This document shows positions 1 to 11,427 of a stretch of 64,000 nucleotides of DNA, piece by piece. The stretch lies in NCBI GenBank assembly GCA_013368315.1, contig JAACJM010000061.1:124001-188000 (forward strand). Direction: 5' to 3'. Positions within the stretch are counted from its first letter, which is position 1. The number at the start of each line of letters is the position of its first letter. Source of the stretch: Tetrapyrgos nigripes (lineage: Eukaryota; Basidiomycota; Agaricomycetes; Agaricales; Campanellaceae). Below the pieces are notes generated by a model that saw only the letters and a program-made list of their open reading frames with translations, was not told the origin of the DNA and searched no databases. Both the position numbers and the translations under genes were made by a program.

Positions 1-913
1 CTATAATGTGTATTTAAGAGGTGTTGGACATGTTGGAGATGGTGCTGTCGGAGGTAGCGAGGAAAAGATTTGAGGGTGTTGACACAGACGCGGACCTCGG
101 TCTCGGTATGGGAGAAGTGTTGGGTGTTGACGAAGAAGACGCCATTCCTTGAGTGGTGTCTGCATGTCGTGTAGAAAGAATATGACAAAATAGGGAAAGA
201 AACACAAAAAACTCGTTAGCACTACTCTCGAAAACCAGTATAAAGACTTGCCACCATGAGCTTTAGCCCCTTCTCAGCTACCAAACGCCTTATTACCCGA
301 CGTCCGTTCTACCATCCAACCACACGAGCCGCATCCTTGGAAATCGCACCAGACGCAGCGTCACATCTCTTATCCTCCCACCACTGAGGCACTGGTGGCT
401 TTGGGTCCCAAATTCTCTCTGTAAGCGACTGCTAGAGTGAGGGTCACGAGGGACACAAGGGAAGATTGGCGACGGTCGTTGGCCCAAACGAGGTGCGGCA
501 TGTAGTTATTTATGAGAGAGAAATGTTGAGTGTGAGTTGTGTTATGGGACCACGGGACACGTTGATTAATGTTTGAGGGCGAAAGTGACCGAGGACAGGA
601 AGGGTTAGAGTTGGTGCTAGGGTGGATGGCCATGTCCAGGAATAATTCGGACGAAGACAGAGGCCAACCCATTGTTGAAGTTGCAGAAACAAAAGATTTA
701 CATGTTGAAGATAATATGGGCACTGCGATGCTGAGGAAGGCGAGTTTCTTCCACTATGGCTTTATGTATGGAAAGGAAAGACGATCGTTGGTTGCAGGAA
801 GAAGGGAGATCCCACTATATATATATGAGCAATGGAAAGACGAATAAGACTTGCGAAAATGTGCATATGAACGGGTACACACATGCCTGCCCACGCTGAC
901 TACCACACGCACC
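1..913. other. No gene assigned; promoter region of the RHS-like gene
   Basis: No family was recognised in this stretch, and the short open frames on both strands look non-coding. A TATA-like run (TATATATATAT, 816-826) lies about 90 bp upstream of the putative start at 914. Two very short upstream ORFs, starting at 859 and 867, precede that start. The left end may contain the edge of a gene lying outside the window, but nothing supports this. Confidence 0.4.
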
Positions 914-3372
914 ATGAACGACCTAGAATCCCAGCGCGAAATCTCCCCCTCCATTCCAAATATCCTACTGCCAGAAGAGACTCGAAATAACCTAAGTGAC
1001 GCAGAGAAAGGGCAGGCAGGCATCGGACGGTGTCGATCCTCTGGGAAATCTGCGCCGGCAGCAGATATGGTTGGACACGTGGAAGGAACCGGGGAGGGTA
1101 AGTCTGTCTTTCGGATAGATTTGTTGACAATAAATGTTGAGTTTGATTGCAACTGCAGAGTCGAAATCTGACTCGTCTCAATCTGATCCCGCCAGCGTTG
1201 CAAGTGTATCCGTGAAGCCAGGATCTGTCGCTCGCGATGCTGGCGGGGATGTCGGAACTAGTGTAGCCTTGCCTCGGTCTACTGGGCATTCCATTCGTTC
1301 AAACAGCACGTCTTCCGAGCGTTCCTCAAATGCTCTAGATACTCAGACAGATTCCGAAGGTGAGTATGCTGTTGTTCCTTCGTCTGACTTGCATACTGAC
1401 TGCTCCGTTAGTCCGTAACGTTATGGAAGAAAATCCAAGTCTAGGGTGAACATTGGTAATTAATTACCTACTTTTCAAAGAAGTGATCTCTCATATGTAC
1501 GCAGACACCAAGGAAGAGGCTGCTTCCGGTGTACCAGGTGAACCAAAATCTCAAGAGACCAACAAGCGTATGTAGCGCACTGTCTCGTCCTGTTGGTCCC
1601 GTACTGAATATTGAATTTTACGTTGCGCACCCCACCGACGGTGCTGAATCCGATCCTGCACCTATACCCCCCGACACTTGCTATGGGCTCTGGAAAAAGT
1701 ACTGGTGCTCTCAACCAAATATCGACTTTAGTACTGTTGTTAGTCTACTTATCGACTGCGACACCAGGAGAGCATCCCGCCTTACGTTTCGATTCGATAC
1801 TGAGAGTCCCGAATGGCCAATTTATGTGCGCTCTTGCTACGCGGAGCTATACGATTTTCTCTGCGAGGTTGTGGCAGTTACCAAACCGGAGATTTTGAAG
1901 GGCATGCTTGTTACAGGCTCGCCTGGTATAGGTGTGTGTCATTGACTCGATGTCCTTTTCATTGGGCTTTAACTTCAGCTTGACAGGCAATTCATTCTTT
2001 CTTTTATATGCATTGATACGGCGCTTGATTGCACGTCAGACTACCGTCTTCCACACGTCAAGCGACGACATTTGGATATTCAATTCGACTGGCGTTTATC
2101 ATACCCGGAAAGGGGCTCTCCACAAGCTACCAACAGGATTAGGAGCAAGCCGTCCCTGGTATCTTTTTGACGCCAAATACCCCAGTAGCGAATACTGGTC
2201 GAGTTGTTTCCTCGTATATGCAACGTCTCCAACGGAAGAGTCGTATAAGGAATTTACCAAGCAGAGCGGCCCGGCAAGATGGGTTATGCCTGTGTGGACT
2301 GTCAAAGAGTTCCAGGACAGGTGCGTCTGCATCCTTGTGCCTTTCTCCTTGCATTTTTTCAACGAATTGTTGCTCTAGTTATTCTCTGTGGGGCCAAGAA
2401 TTTGAAGAGGAGTCATTCTTGGTGTGGGGTCCATGTCCACGGGATCATCGTTCCAGTCCCTACGACGATAGCAATATCTCGCGTGCAATTAACGAGATGG
2501 CGCGCGCGGGTGACCTCTGGTGAGACAGACTCTCCGAATCACTCGGCATAGCCGATCTTCCACTCTCCCACCGAATTTTCATCATGAAACCGGAGAAGCC
2601 AATCAAATCTTACCGTCAAGGTTACAGTACGGCAATCAAGACTAGGAAGATTGAGATGATGTTGATGGAAAAGTACAACATTTCGGAGGGAATTGACATG
2701 AAAGCAATGTACAAGCGGTACATCACCTTACCGGGAGCCGGCCGCCTAGGTGGCTGGATATTTGAACGCCATGCCCTCTTGCAGACCAGCTTAACATACA
2801 AAGAGAGATCACGCGGCTTGTTGAAGGATACGTTCCCGATGGAGATTATGTTGAACCAGAAAAACCTTGTGTTCAGTGTGCCAAACAAGGCGGAGGCTAT
2901 CTCGTTTGGTCCTGGTGGAGACCTTCCCCACCCCCTTCAGCACAGGACCCTCACGTTCATCGATAAGATGAAAGATGTGAGGTTTGATGATGACGCCGAC
3001 ATCGACATCAACGAAGGCTATTTTGTTCCAACCGATGTCGGGAACCCACTCTTCGACGCCGTCTTTTTCCAGCTCAACTCCGAACCACCTGTCATGTGGG
3101 TGGTGCAAGTGAGCACCGATGCTACCGGCAAACCACCTGGTTCCCGTCAAGACTACCCCGTGTTGGAAGAGACCAAGGAAAGAGCGCAGGAGTGGGTTGA
3201 CAAGGGGGGATATCTCGTGGACAAGCCGGTGCAGATCAGATTTATGTTTGTAGTGCCGCAAAAAACACAGAAAAGGTTACAGGACATCAGATTTAAGCTC
3301 CCTGACCCTGGCGACACAGAGAAGGAGAAGTGGTCTGGTGTTAAAGTTTATGTCCAGTTCGTGGAATTTTAG
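914..3372 (+). pseudogene. RHS/Crinkler-type P-loop NTPase, probably inactivated
   Basis: The gene resembles the large basidiomycete family of 'retrotransposon hot spot'/Crinkler-like P-loop proteins of unknown role. The N-terminus is Ser-rich and low complexity (exons 914-1097, 1159-1359, 1505 onward). A central region ends in the P-loop GSPGIG, is interrupted by an intron (about 1931-1986), and resumes with NSFFLLYALIRRL. A C-terminal all-exon region runs from about 2400 to 3372. Two defects are visible. The Walker A lysine (GxxGxGK[S/T]) is replaced by Asn (codon aat after the splice). An in-frame TGA at 2521-2523 splits GDLW from DRLSESLG, although the frame stays open on both sides. The reading frame around 1540-1600 could not be joined cleanly either. 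An alternative is that the TGA lies in a very short unrecognised intron. It is convergent with the HET gene downstream. Confidence 0.65.
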
Positions 3373-3555
3373 TTGGGACTCCTTTGTTTTTGTACTACTA
3401 GTAGGATACTGTATTTCCTTTCCGCGTCAGACTCTCTTCTCATGTCTCTTCGGAATAAAGAAATTAAAGTTTATTCGCTTTCTCACACCTCTGTTCTACC
3501 GTCAAAGAATCTACGCTACTACTGGTACTACATATGCCACAACCTCCTTGTCTTT

Positions 3556-5682
3556 TCAAACGAAAAACACACTCTTAGATCTCCGCGGGCGTTCAGGAAT
3601 GGCTTTTTCGCATTTCAAGCGCACCAGATGCGACCCTAGCTGCAAAGTCGTTCTCTTCTCAACTGAGACCGTTATCCTGTCGCTATGGAACGTGTTCCTC
3701 CTGTGTATTACTGACCCCGACGCACCACATCTGAATCTTTTCTCTTCCCTGCTACCCGACTCAAGATAGGAATTCCATATCTGCTCTGCCGTCTCCACAG
3801 GAATTGCTGCAAAATCATTTCTTGCCTGGGTCTTGAAGATGTCTGTCCACACCGATGACTTGTGGAAACCAAGGATGACGGCGAACGAACGGCTTATGGA
3901 TCTAAGCTGAGGGTCGAGGAGTGTATATTCGAGGACGCGGAACGCATATGGACCACTGACATCCATGGACAGATAGATTTGCTCTCCGCACTCCTTATGG
4001 AAGAAATCTAGAGGAAAGACCTGACGAAGTGAAAGCTGGTAGATTCCCAGTGTTCCGGTCGCAGGAACCATGAACCCGCAAGATGGTGGCCGTAACTCCT
4101 TCATCACAACCATGGCATCGGGTTTTCTTTCGCAGTCGATGTAACCTATCTCAAGGGTCGTTTCAGAGCGGTTCCCGGTCTTCTGGGTAGCCAAGGACAC
4201 CAACCCTCCACTCCTCAGACGCGTCAACACCCTATCAGCGCGATCTTTTAACCCTGTATTCCCAAACACGTCCTGGAGGTCGTCAGAAGTCTCCAAGTGA
4301 ACATCCGTCACGATCCTAGAAAATGGAATGCGATTCGTGATCCCCATCAAGACGGAAAATTCTTCCCCACTACTCTGAGCTTGGTACGTCAACGATATAA
4401 TATCGCTCAACGAAGAGGAAGTCGCAACACGTTTGCTCTTCTCATCAAAGGAGCCAGGGTCAGAGTATTTGCTTACACACCGACGGAAGGTGAAGCAACT
4501 CTGGGCCGATGGAAGTAGTTTGACGTCAAATACTGGAAACATTCCAGCATCCCAAGACTGTCTCTGCACCTTTCGCTTTCGCTGAACCGCGTTCTCCTTC
4601 ACGACGAGCTTCTGCATGTAGCCACGGTCTGGAGGAAGACTCTCCAAAGCCAACTCGTCTGGGTGGCAGCGAATGTAGCGCTGGCCAGCTGTCTTTTGAA
4701 GATAGACAGAAATATACTGTCCATTCCTCTCCGACTGACAATGCAACGACGCAGCGAACGTCTCTTCGTCTCCAGAGTCGCAAGAAGTCGGGATAAGGGG
4801 AAGATGAATGTGTAGTCCATTATTCGCAAACGAATAAGATGACTTGTCCCCAATCGCATCTGCCTTCGAAGGACCCACTTCGCTGGACATTCTAAACTCG
4901 AAAGGCGACCGTGCAAATAACCCTCTGGGTTCACTTTCCCCAAAAGGCGCAATCCAAGCAAAAATACTGCGATCATCAGAGATCTTGATGATCTCTTGCT
5001 GAAGTCGCATGAACGCCTTTGCACCTCCCTCCCCATACAACGGCGGCATACTAACTCCAAAAATCCCCATCAAACAATACGCCTGATCTTCGGGCCTTGT
5101 TGTCTGCCTCCGTGCAGCCCAGGACATCTTCTTCGCTATACTGACGTGCTCTATAACTCCATCTTCCAGTACCGAGATAGGGATGGAAGTAATCGCAGAG
5201 ATAGCGTCGCGCAAACTCCATTTGGTACCAATTTCCTCCCAATGTTTATCCAAAAACACTACATGAGAGGGTGCGAGTAATTCCTGGAGTGTCCAACCCC
5301 GAGTGAACCATCTGCTCCGTCTAAACCCCGATTCAGCGTCCCTAGGATCCTCGTTGCTTCGGGCATCAGGTAAATAGGCATAGCAGACTTCAGAGTCGTC
5401 GTAGAAGGAGTACATAGAGTTGAGAGCTTCCGAGAGCTCTGCGCTGCTATCCTTGTTGATGCAACAAGAGTCGATCCAGATCCAGTCGAATTTGTACCTG
5501 CGAGCGTATGTACAGGCTTTTTCGACCTTGTGGAAGCCTGTCATGCGTCTAGCTATCTTGAGATTCTGCATGTCTTGGAAGGTTACTTCTCCGTCCTCCC
5601 ATGTGTGAGAGAGGATCGCATAGGGAGGGATATCTGTATAGAATTCTTCAAGACGGAGAGTGGACGTATGTAGCAGCCGCAT
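3556..5682 (-). CDS. HET-domain (heterokaryon incompatibility) protein
   Basis: This is a single-exon gene of 708 codons. The HET domain fills about the first 240 residues. The canonical blocks are visible in order: an N-terminal MRLLHTSTLRLEEF followed by YAILSHTWEDGEVTF, then WIWIDSCCINKDSSAELSEA, and then RGWTLQELLAPSHVVFLDK. The rest (about 450 residues) is the variable C-terminal region with no recognised domain. HET proteins trigger programmed cell death during non-self recognition in fungi; which partner this one senses cannot be told from sequence. The start at 5682 is the only sensible one, since HET proteins of this type commonly begin MRLL. A partial, internally deleted copy of this gene and its 3' flank occurs at 53481-54200. 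The gene itself shows no break. Confidence 0.93.
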   Translation of the reverse strand: MRLLHTSTLRLEEFYTDIPPYAILSHTWEDGEVTFQDMQNLKIARRMTGFHKVEKACTYARRYKFDWIWIDSCCINKDSSAELSEALNSMYSFYDDSEVCYAYLPDARSNEDPRDAESGFRRSRWFTRGWTLQELLAPSHVVFLDKHWEEIGTKWSLRDAISAITSIPISVLEDGVIEHVSIAKKMSWAARRQTTRPEDQAYCLMGIFGVSMPPLYGEGGAKAFMRLQQEIIKISDDRSIFAWIAPFGESEPRGLFARSPFEFRMSSEVGPSKADAIGDKSSYSFANNGLHIHLPLIPTSCDSGDEETFAASLHCQSERNGQYISVYLQKTAGQRYIRCHPDELALESLPPDRGYMQKLVVKENAVQRKRKVQRQSWDAGMFPVFDVKLLPSAQSCFTFRRCVSKYSDPGSFDEKSKRVATSSSLSDIISLTYQAQSSGEEFSVLMGITNRIPFSRIVTDVHLETSDDLQDVFGNTGLKDRADRVLTRLRSGGLVSLATQKTGNRSETTLEIGYIDCERKPDAMVVMKELRPPSCGFMVPATGTLGIYQLSLRQVFPLDFFHKECGEQIYLSMDVSGPYAFRVLEYTLLDPQLRSISRSFAVILGFHKSSVWTDIFKTQARNDFAAIPVETAEQIWNSYLESGSREEKRFRCGASGSVIHRRNTFHSDRITVSVEKRTTLQLGSHLVRLKCEKAIPERPRRSKSVFFV

Positions 5683-6755
5683 GTTTCTGGTTGGACCTAG
5701 ATGTGGTCAGGACGAGAAAAATTTGCTGAGAACAAGAACACTCACTTGTTACAATAGATAAGACTCAAGAAGGCTGCAAGGCCCTTCAGATTCCTATCCC
5801 AAAATTCCAGGCTTTTTAGCTGTTCGACAAGAACTAGCTGCTGTGCATCGTCTATATAATGAACGTAAGAAAAGGCGACATGACCTTGATGTGTTCCTGG
5901 TCTTGAATGAAACGATTGAAGGCAGTACTTGTCAAAAGGTCATTTGATAGTCATAGCTGTACTACTAGTAGCATGAGGCACCTGTGATATACTGATCACC
6001 AAGATAAATCAGTCTCCTCTAGATAGACTACTGAAGAAGAAACGAGACAGGCATATATGAGTAAGGAAACACCCCGTAACCATCTTGTCGCAGATGATCA
6101 AAAACTTTGACGGCGTTTTCAGCATTTGCAACCATTACTGAGGGGCACTCGGGAGGAGTCAGAAGGATCAACTTTGGAGTGCAGCGACGAGATTAAGATG
6201 GCAGTACTTCGTCCTTGAACAGTGTCGTTCCGGCGAGCTGCCTTTGACGGAAGATGATATTCAACTTATCGCGGCTTCTAGGCTGAGAAACTCAGGCTAT
6301 GGCATTGCAGCGCAGACGACAATGTCAGTGGAATGTTTGAAACTTTGATATGGGAGGAGAGACTAAGTCAGATCTTTGTCCTAGTCCAGGTTAATACACT
6401 CCTCCCTCCATTATGCTGATTTATGCACGTTTCAAAGAATTGGGAATCTCAGAGGCTTTACGTCTCGTCTCTGGTGAAAAGTTGTCGAATGATCTGGCAC
6501 TCTGACTGTTCTGACTTCACAGCACTGAGCGTCCGGTAATAGTATGGGTCAATACTGTAATGAGCGGAACTAGTTCAGGTCCTACACAAGTCGATAGATA
6601 TACATCACAAATCGAGAAAAACAAATCCGAAGGATATCACTCATCTAATACATCCGAATCCATCATACTACCCATAGCCCACTCTTCAGCCACCCAGAAC
6701 CAGTCCCAGAAGTCCACTACCAGCCCATACCTTCCCAATGCAGCTAACGCAATCC
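5683..6755. other. Intergenic, no gene seen
   Basis: This is the upstream region of the minus-strand HET gene and the downstream region of the membrane-protein gene. The open frame at 6560-6886 on the plus strand is short, lacks family features, and partly overlaps the end of the minus-strand gene in antisense. No repeats or RNA genes were recognised. Confidence 0.5.
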
Positions 6756-8055
6756 CTAATGCTTCATCCCCTCCACGACAGGCCAAACTATCAACAATCC
6801 CAACAATGCCCCAACCACTACAACCAACGTCGTCAAATTTGAGATACCCCTCAACGATAACTTCAAAGGAGGACTCGGCTCCGTGATAATCTCTTGTCTG
6901 TTTCGGTGCCTATCCTCTAAACTGGACATCAACTGCGAAAGCGGTAACTGCAATTCACGACAAGGAGGATTAGCCTTCCAAACCCGAGAAACCAACGGAT
7001 CACTGAACCAATCTTCGTCGTCTTCGTCTTCAGCACCGGGATCGTCTTCGTCAGGGTCATAGACATACGCAATGAATCCACCGCCTAGAGCAATTCCATT
7101 CGGGATAAAGGAAGGGGAGGGCGCGCCCGGTTGCTTGGGTGAGAATTGTAATCGTGTCATCATTGGAGGGGTTGCAAACGGTCCCAGACCAGGTGAGGAA
7201 GAAGGCGAATAGGAGGAACATTTGGAGAGTTTGTCCCCGGGATACATTGAATGATTTAATCCCATGCCCGGAGAAAGTGTTGCATCGGTATTGATGGAGT
7301 AGGCTGTGGATGAACCAGAGTGGGAGCGTTCGCAGATGGTAGGCTCGACATAGGCGTACTGAGAGAGAATGTGCGAACAGAAGCGGGAGTTGAGGTCGGA
7401 GACGGGGTATATTGTGGGTTGTGGCGCTTTGAGGGCTTCTGCGGTAGAATGGTTCGTGTTTGGTAACCTGGTTGAAGACGCTTCAGGAAGAGCTAGGCGG
7501 TACAGTATCATGGAACCACGAGGAATTGAAGGGTTTTGATACAACGACCTGGGCTGATGGGCATCCGAGTGAGATGTTTCTTGGCTTGAAAAAATATTCG
7601 GGCGAGAGATTTTATACTGGCTCGAGGATGACTGGGTGACTTGAGGCGGCATTTCGTGATGGTCAGAGTTTACTGCAAGACGATGTCAGAACGCAAAGAC
7701 GCCATACACACAGGTCCTTCAACTTACGATATGCAGGTTCTTTATATGACATCTCGCCCTGGCAGGAGTTCCGAGACGTATAGGGCGACGAATCCGAAGT
7801 GTTTAGTCTGGGCGGCCTCAGCATTGACGGGGACGATACAGACGAAATAGACGACTGAGAGCAAGATCGCTGGAGTCTCTGATAATCGTTTGTATGACGC
7901 CCTTCTGGTATGGGCAGACTCCTGGTATTGGTACGCAAAGGAGCTAGCAGTTCCATCTGTTCGTCGATTTGAGCCGTTCTTGACCAGGACGTCGTGCTCC
8001 TTTGCGATTTCCATTCTGCTTCACCGTATCCTGAGTTCACGTGCATCAAGTTCAT
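6756..8055 (-). CDS. Ser/Pro-rich single-pass membrane protein, function unknown
   Basis: There are two exons: 8055 to about 7727, then an intron (GTAAGT..TTGCAG), then about 7670-6756. The splice keeps the frame (EPAY|LNSDHHEMPPQ). The product is about 415 residues. A long Ser/Pro-rich N-terminal part is followed by an acidic patch (DPDEDDPGAEDEDDED) and one hydrophobic segment very near the C-terminus (NLTTLVVVVGALLGLLIVW). The topology is therefore a long cytoplasmic N-terminus with almost nothing after the membrane segment. This N-terminal layout is reminiscent of KRE6/SKN1 beta-glucan synthesis proteins, but the GH16 luminal domain is absent and nothing resembling it follows downstream. 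It is either a different tail-anchored protein or a truncated KRE6-like gene. It is divergent from the SDR gene, with only 127 bp between the start codons. Confidence 0.6.
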
Positions 8056-8182
8056 ATGGAGAAGATCGCTAAAGAGATGAGAGCCTGAGACGAGAGTGGG
8101 AGGAGTGTATTACCCGGGCTAGGACAAACCAAATCAGCTGACCAATTTCGCTTACGTGGCTCTGAGTCTCTTCCTCTCGTGC
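8056..8182. promoter_or_regulatory. Short shared region between divergent genes
   Basis: Only 127 bp separate the ATG at 8055 (minus) from the ATG at 8183 (plus), so the two genes must share promoter elements. No clear TATA box is seen. Confidence 0.4.
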
Positions 8183-9772
8183 ATGGGCTGGTTCATACCC
8201 CTGCTACTTGTGCTGCTTGTGCTGCTTGGTCTCTACATTTGGTCCAATGATAGAGCTCTGCGATCTATACCCAAACGTGCACTAGAAGTCTCTCCGACTA
8301 GACTGACGCCTGAGGATGTCCTAGTCACTGCGAAGAGGTTGTCCAGCAGCCGACCTATGTCTGTAGACGACCAAATACCACCCAAGACTGGGAGGAGATA
8401 TATCGTTATAGGAGGGGCTGGATTTCTAGGAGGATGGATTGTCATTCAGCTCCTTAAACGAGGAGAGAACCCGAAGAACATACGAGTATTGGACATTCGT
8501 CCGCCTTCGCGAATGGATTTGAAGGAAGGGAAGGCAAAAGACGTAGACTTTATGAAGGTTGACATTTCTGATGCTCAAGCCGTTCAGAAAGCATTTGACG
8601 CTCCCTGGCCCTCCGACGCATCTTCCATATCCCCTGTCACAGTTTTCCATACTGCAGCCAATATTCGGTTCTACGAACGCGCCATTCATTTCGTTCCGAG
8701 ATCTGCCAGGGTCAACATATCGGGAACTCAGAATATCCTGAATTCAGCACGGTCTATCGGCGTTTCCACCCTTGTATACACGTCTTCGGGTTCGATTGGG
8801 ATCTTCAGCTCGCGTTACCTGCTTTGGCCTTGGCAACGTGAGCCAGAGCATTTCGTGCACTTCATCAATGACGAAGATAGTCGTCTTCCCAAATGCCACG
8901 CCGACTTCTTTTCCAATTATGCTTACACAAAGATGCAGGCCGAGACACTGGTGCGGAAAGCAGACAGGTCGTCCTCTGGCAATGGAGTATTACGCACGGG
9001 ATGTATCAGGCCAGGGAACGGGATATTTGGTCCCGGAGGCGACATGCTTTGCGGTGCTTACCTCGTCCGCCAAACCAACCCAACGTGGATTGGAAACATT
9101 GTCTCCCATTATGTTTACGTGGAAAACGGCGCTCTAGCGCATCTGCTCTACGAACGGAGACTGATTGATCTCGAGGCACCCACATCCGGGACAGATGGTA
9201 GCAAATGCCCAGATATTGGAGGTCAAGCATTCACTATTGCTGACCCTGGTCCACCTCCTACAAATGGCGACGTCTACACCATCCTAGCCACTCTGACCGA
9301 CGGGGAGACCCACTTTCCCAGCCTCTCACCCACGTTTATGCTCTTGCTCGCCTACCTCATCGAAGCATACTACATTACGCGAGAATTCATCCTATCCTTC
9401 ATACCAAAAATCGGCACTCTCATCCCACCTATAAACGGCGACCTCGTCAATCTCCAACCCTCGTTATGGAATCTCGTTATGACCCATCTCATTTTCGATG
9501 ACTCGAGAGCGCGCCTACCGCCTGAAAAGGGCGGGCTTGGGTATAGAGGTGCATGGACTACGGAGGAAGGGCTGCATAAGACGGTGCAAGAACATTACGC
9601 GAGGGCAGATCCGTCGCATAGGTCAGGTTCTGCTGGGGTGAGCTTTGGGTTTGGACTGGTTAGAGCACAGAGGGGTGTTGGGAAGGTTGGGGACAAGGTT
9701 AAGAGGAGGACAGGGGTAAACCCAATTGAGGTGTTGGGGAGTGAGGCAGCGAATGGAAGTCCTAGGAAGTAG
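8183..9772 (+). CDS. Membrane-anchored 3-beta-HSD/ERG26-like short-chain dehydrogenase
   Basis: This is a single-exon gene of 529 residues and an extended SDR of the 3-beta-hydroxysteroid dehydrogenase family. The family includes sterol-4-alpha-carboxylate 3-dehydrogenase (ERG26), but whether this copy acts on sterols is not shown. The first ATG in frame is at 8183; the frame is open upstream to 8156 without an ATG. The N-terminal hydrophobic stretch (WFIPLLLVLLVLLGLYIW) predicts a membrane anchor. The NAD(P)-binding motif is IGGAGFLGGWIV at about residue 78. An aspartate at the end of the second beta-strand (VLDIRPP) suggests NAD preference. The catalytic YxxxK is YAYTKMQAE, preceded by the Ser of YTSSGSIG. 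The protein is longer than yeast ERG26 (349 residues) because of the N-terminal anchor and a C-terminal extension, so it is more likely a paralogue than the housekeeping ERG26. Confidence 0.85.
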   Translation: MGWFIPLLLVLLVLLGLYIWSNDRALRSIPKRALEVSPTRLTPEDVLVTAKRLSSSRPMSVDDQIPPKTGRRYIVIGGAGFLGGWIVIQLLKRGENPKNIRVLDIRPPSRMDLKEGKAKDVDFMKVDISDAQAVQKAFDAPWPSDASSISPVTVFHTAANIRFYERAIHFVPRSARVNISGTQNILNSARSIGVSTLVYTSSGSIGIFSSRYLLWPWQREPEHFVHFINDEDSRLPKCHADFFSNYAYTKMQAETLVRKADRSSSGNGVLRTGCIRPGNGIFGPGGDMLCGAYLVRQTNPTWIGNIVSHYVYVENGALAHLLYERRLIDLEAPTSGTDGSKCPDIGGQAFTIADPGPPPTNGDVYTILATLTDGETHFPSLSPTFMLLLAYLIEAYYITREFILSFIPKIGTLIPPINGDLVNLQPSLWNLVMTHLIFDDSRARLPPEKGGLGYRGAWTTEEGLHKTVQEHYARADPSHRSGSAGVSFGFGLVRAQRGVGKVGDKVKRRTGVNPIEVLGSEAANGSPRK

Positions 9773-10028
9773 GCAGGCGACCTTTTGCCTTTTGCTGCCG
9801 CCTTTAAGAGGGCTAGGGACTGTGTAGAAGATTGACTTTGTTGTACTTGGTGTATGTATCTGTGTACAGAAAGATGTTGTGCTTTGATAGACTAGTCCTT
9901 TCACAAATGGTAGTCTTCCGCAAAAATTGCAGCGGCTGTCCACTTTGTCACAATGTCACAGATTGTCACGCGTCCTTGAGCCACGTCGTACACGTCCAAT
10001 CCATACCCTATCATTGTCTTCTTCAATC

Positions 10029-11407
10029 ATGGTACGCTCCTTCCTCATCATCTAGCACCGCGAGCTCAGGCTTCCTTCAATGCTTACAGGCACCGGCAAC
10101 CGTATCGGATTCGGTACCCATCGAGACCGCACATGAAGATATGATTGTACGTGGTTGGACTACCTAGCGTGCGGACTGTAGACCTGTATTCATTGGATTA
10201 TACTATGCTGCAGCATGATGCCCAACTGGACTATTATGGAAAGCGACTTGCAACTTGTTCGTCAGACAGGAACGTCAAGGTGTTCGACGTTTTAGAAGGA
10301 GATGCGCAAAAGACTACTGGCGGGCATACTTTGAAAGGGTACGCGCTTTCGACTTTTCAATGCGAAGGATGTATGCTGACTGACTCGCTCACTTTTTCTG
10401 TAATCCCTTCTCTGCGACTCGTACCCTGGGCTCAAAAAAAAACAGACACACAGGTCCAGTCTGGCAAGTTGCTTGGGCACACCCAAAATTCGGTCATATA
10501 CTGGCGTCTTGCTCTTATGATGGCAAGGTGTTGATTTGGAAGGAACAGCAGGGACAGGGCTGGACAAAAGTTGGAGAGCACACTCTTCATACTGCTTCAG
10601 GTGCGTCACTTTTGCATTCGACCTTTTAACTCGCCTTTTCTGATTTCGGTTACAGTCAACTCGGTCTCCTGGGCACCCCATGAACTTGGAGCCATGCTGG
10701 CATGCGCTTCATCTGACGGCAAAATTTCCGTCCTCACTTTCAAAGGTGCGTTGACCATTAATCGTATTTATCGCTCCTCATCATTAAATTCATACATAGA
10801 CGACGGCAGCTGGACCGCTGACATCTTCAATGGCCACGCCATTGGCTGCAACGCCGTCTCCTGGGCTCCCGCCGTCATCCCAGGTTCCCTCATCACTCCC
10901 CAATCCCAATCTCAAACCGCTCCCTCACAGGGACCCAACCAAACTAGCTCTATCAAACGTTTCGCCAGCGCAGGCTGTGACAACCTCGTCAAAATCTGGG
11001 GATATCGCGAAGACTCTCAATCCTGGGTCGAGGAAGAAACACTCGAAGGACACACAGACTGGGTTAGGGATGTTGCTTGGGCACCAAACATTGGGTTGCC
11101 TAGGAGTTATATTGCTACTGCTTCGCAGGATAAGACGGTCTTAATTTGGACGAAGGAGAGTGCGACTGCGCCTTGGGTTAAGACGGCGTTGGATCCGAGC
11201 TCTGCGTTAGCTTCGCCTGTTGCGGGTGCGACTATGGCCTCAGCTGTTGCTAATGCGCCTGCTGGAAAATTCCCTGATGTAGTTTGGAGAGTGTCATGGA
11301 GTTTGGCGGGTAACTTGCTAGCTGTTAGCTGTGGTGATGGAAAGGTGACGCTTTGGAAAGAGAATTTGAAGGGAGTTTGGGAGTGCGTTAGCGATATGAA
11401 CAGTTGA
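10029..11407 (+). CDS. SEC13: COPII and nuclear pore subunit SEC13
   Basis: This WD40 beta-propeller protein forms the outer COPII coat cage with SEC31 and is also part of the Nup84/Y nuclear pore complex. There are six exons: 10029-10031 (ATG only), 10090-10146, 10214-10338, 10446-10600, 10656-10745 and 10800-11407. All introns have GT..AG ends, and joining them gives one frame. SEC13 hallmarks are visible: [49 protein letters not shown] and [14 protein letters not shown]. It ends with [15 protein letters not shown]. The length of about 345 residues is slightly above yeast (297), owing to a Gln/Ser/Pro-rich insert at about 10890-10960 and an Ala-rich loop near the end. The very small first exon is a notable gene-structure feature. 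Confidence 0.93.
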
Positions 11408-11427
11408 TCGTGTAAACTAAGTACATA

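Noticed and set aside
6560..6886. Plus-strand ORF of 108 codons
   Set aside because: Partly antisense to the membrane-protein exon, biased composition, no domain and no splice context.
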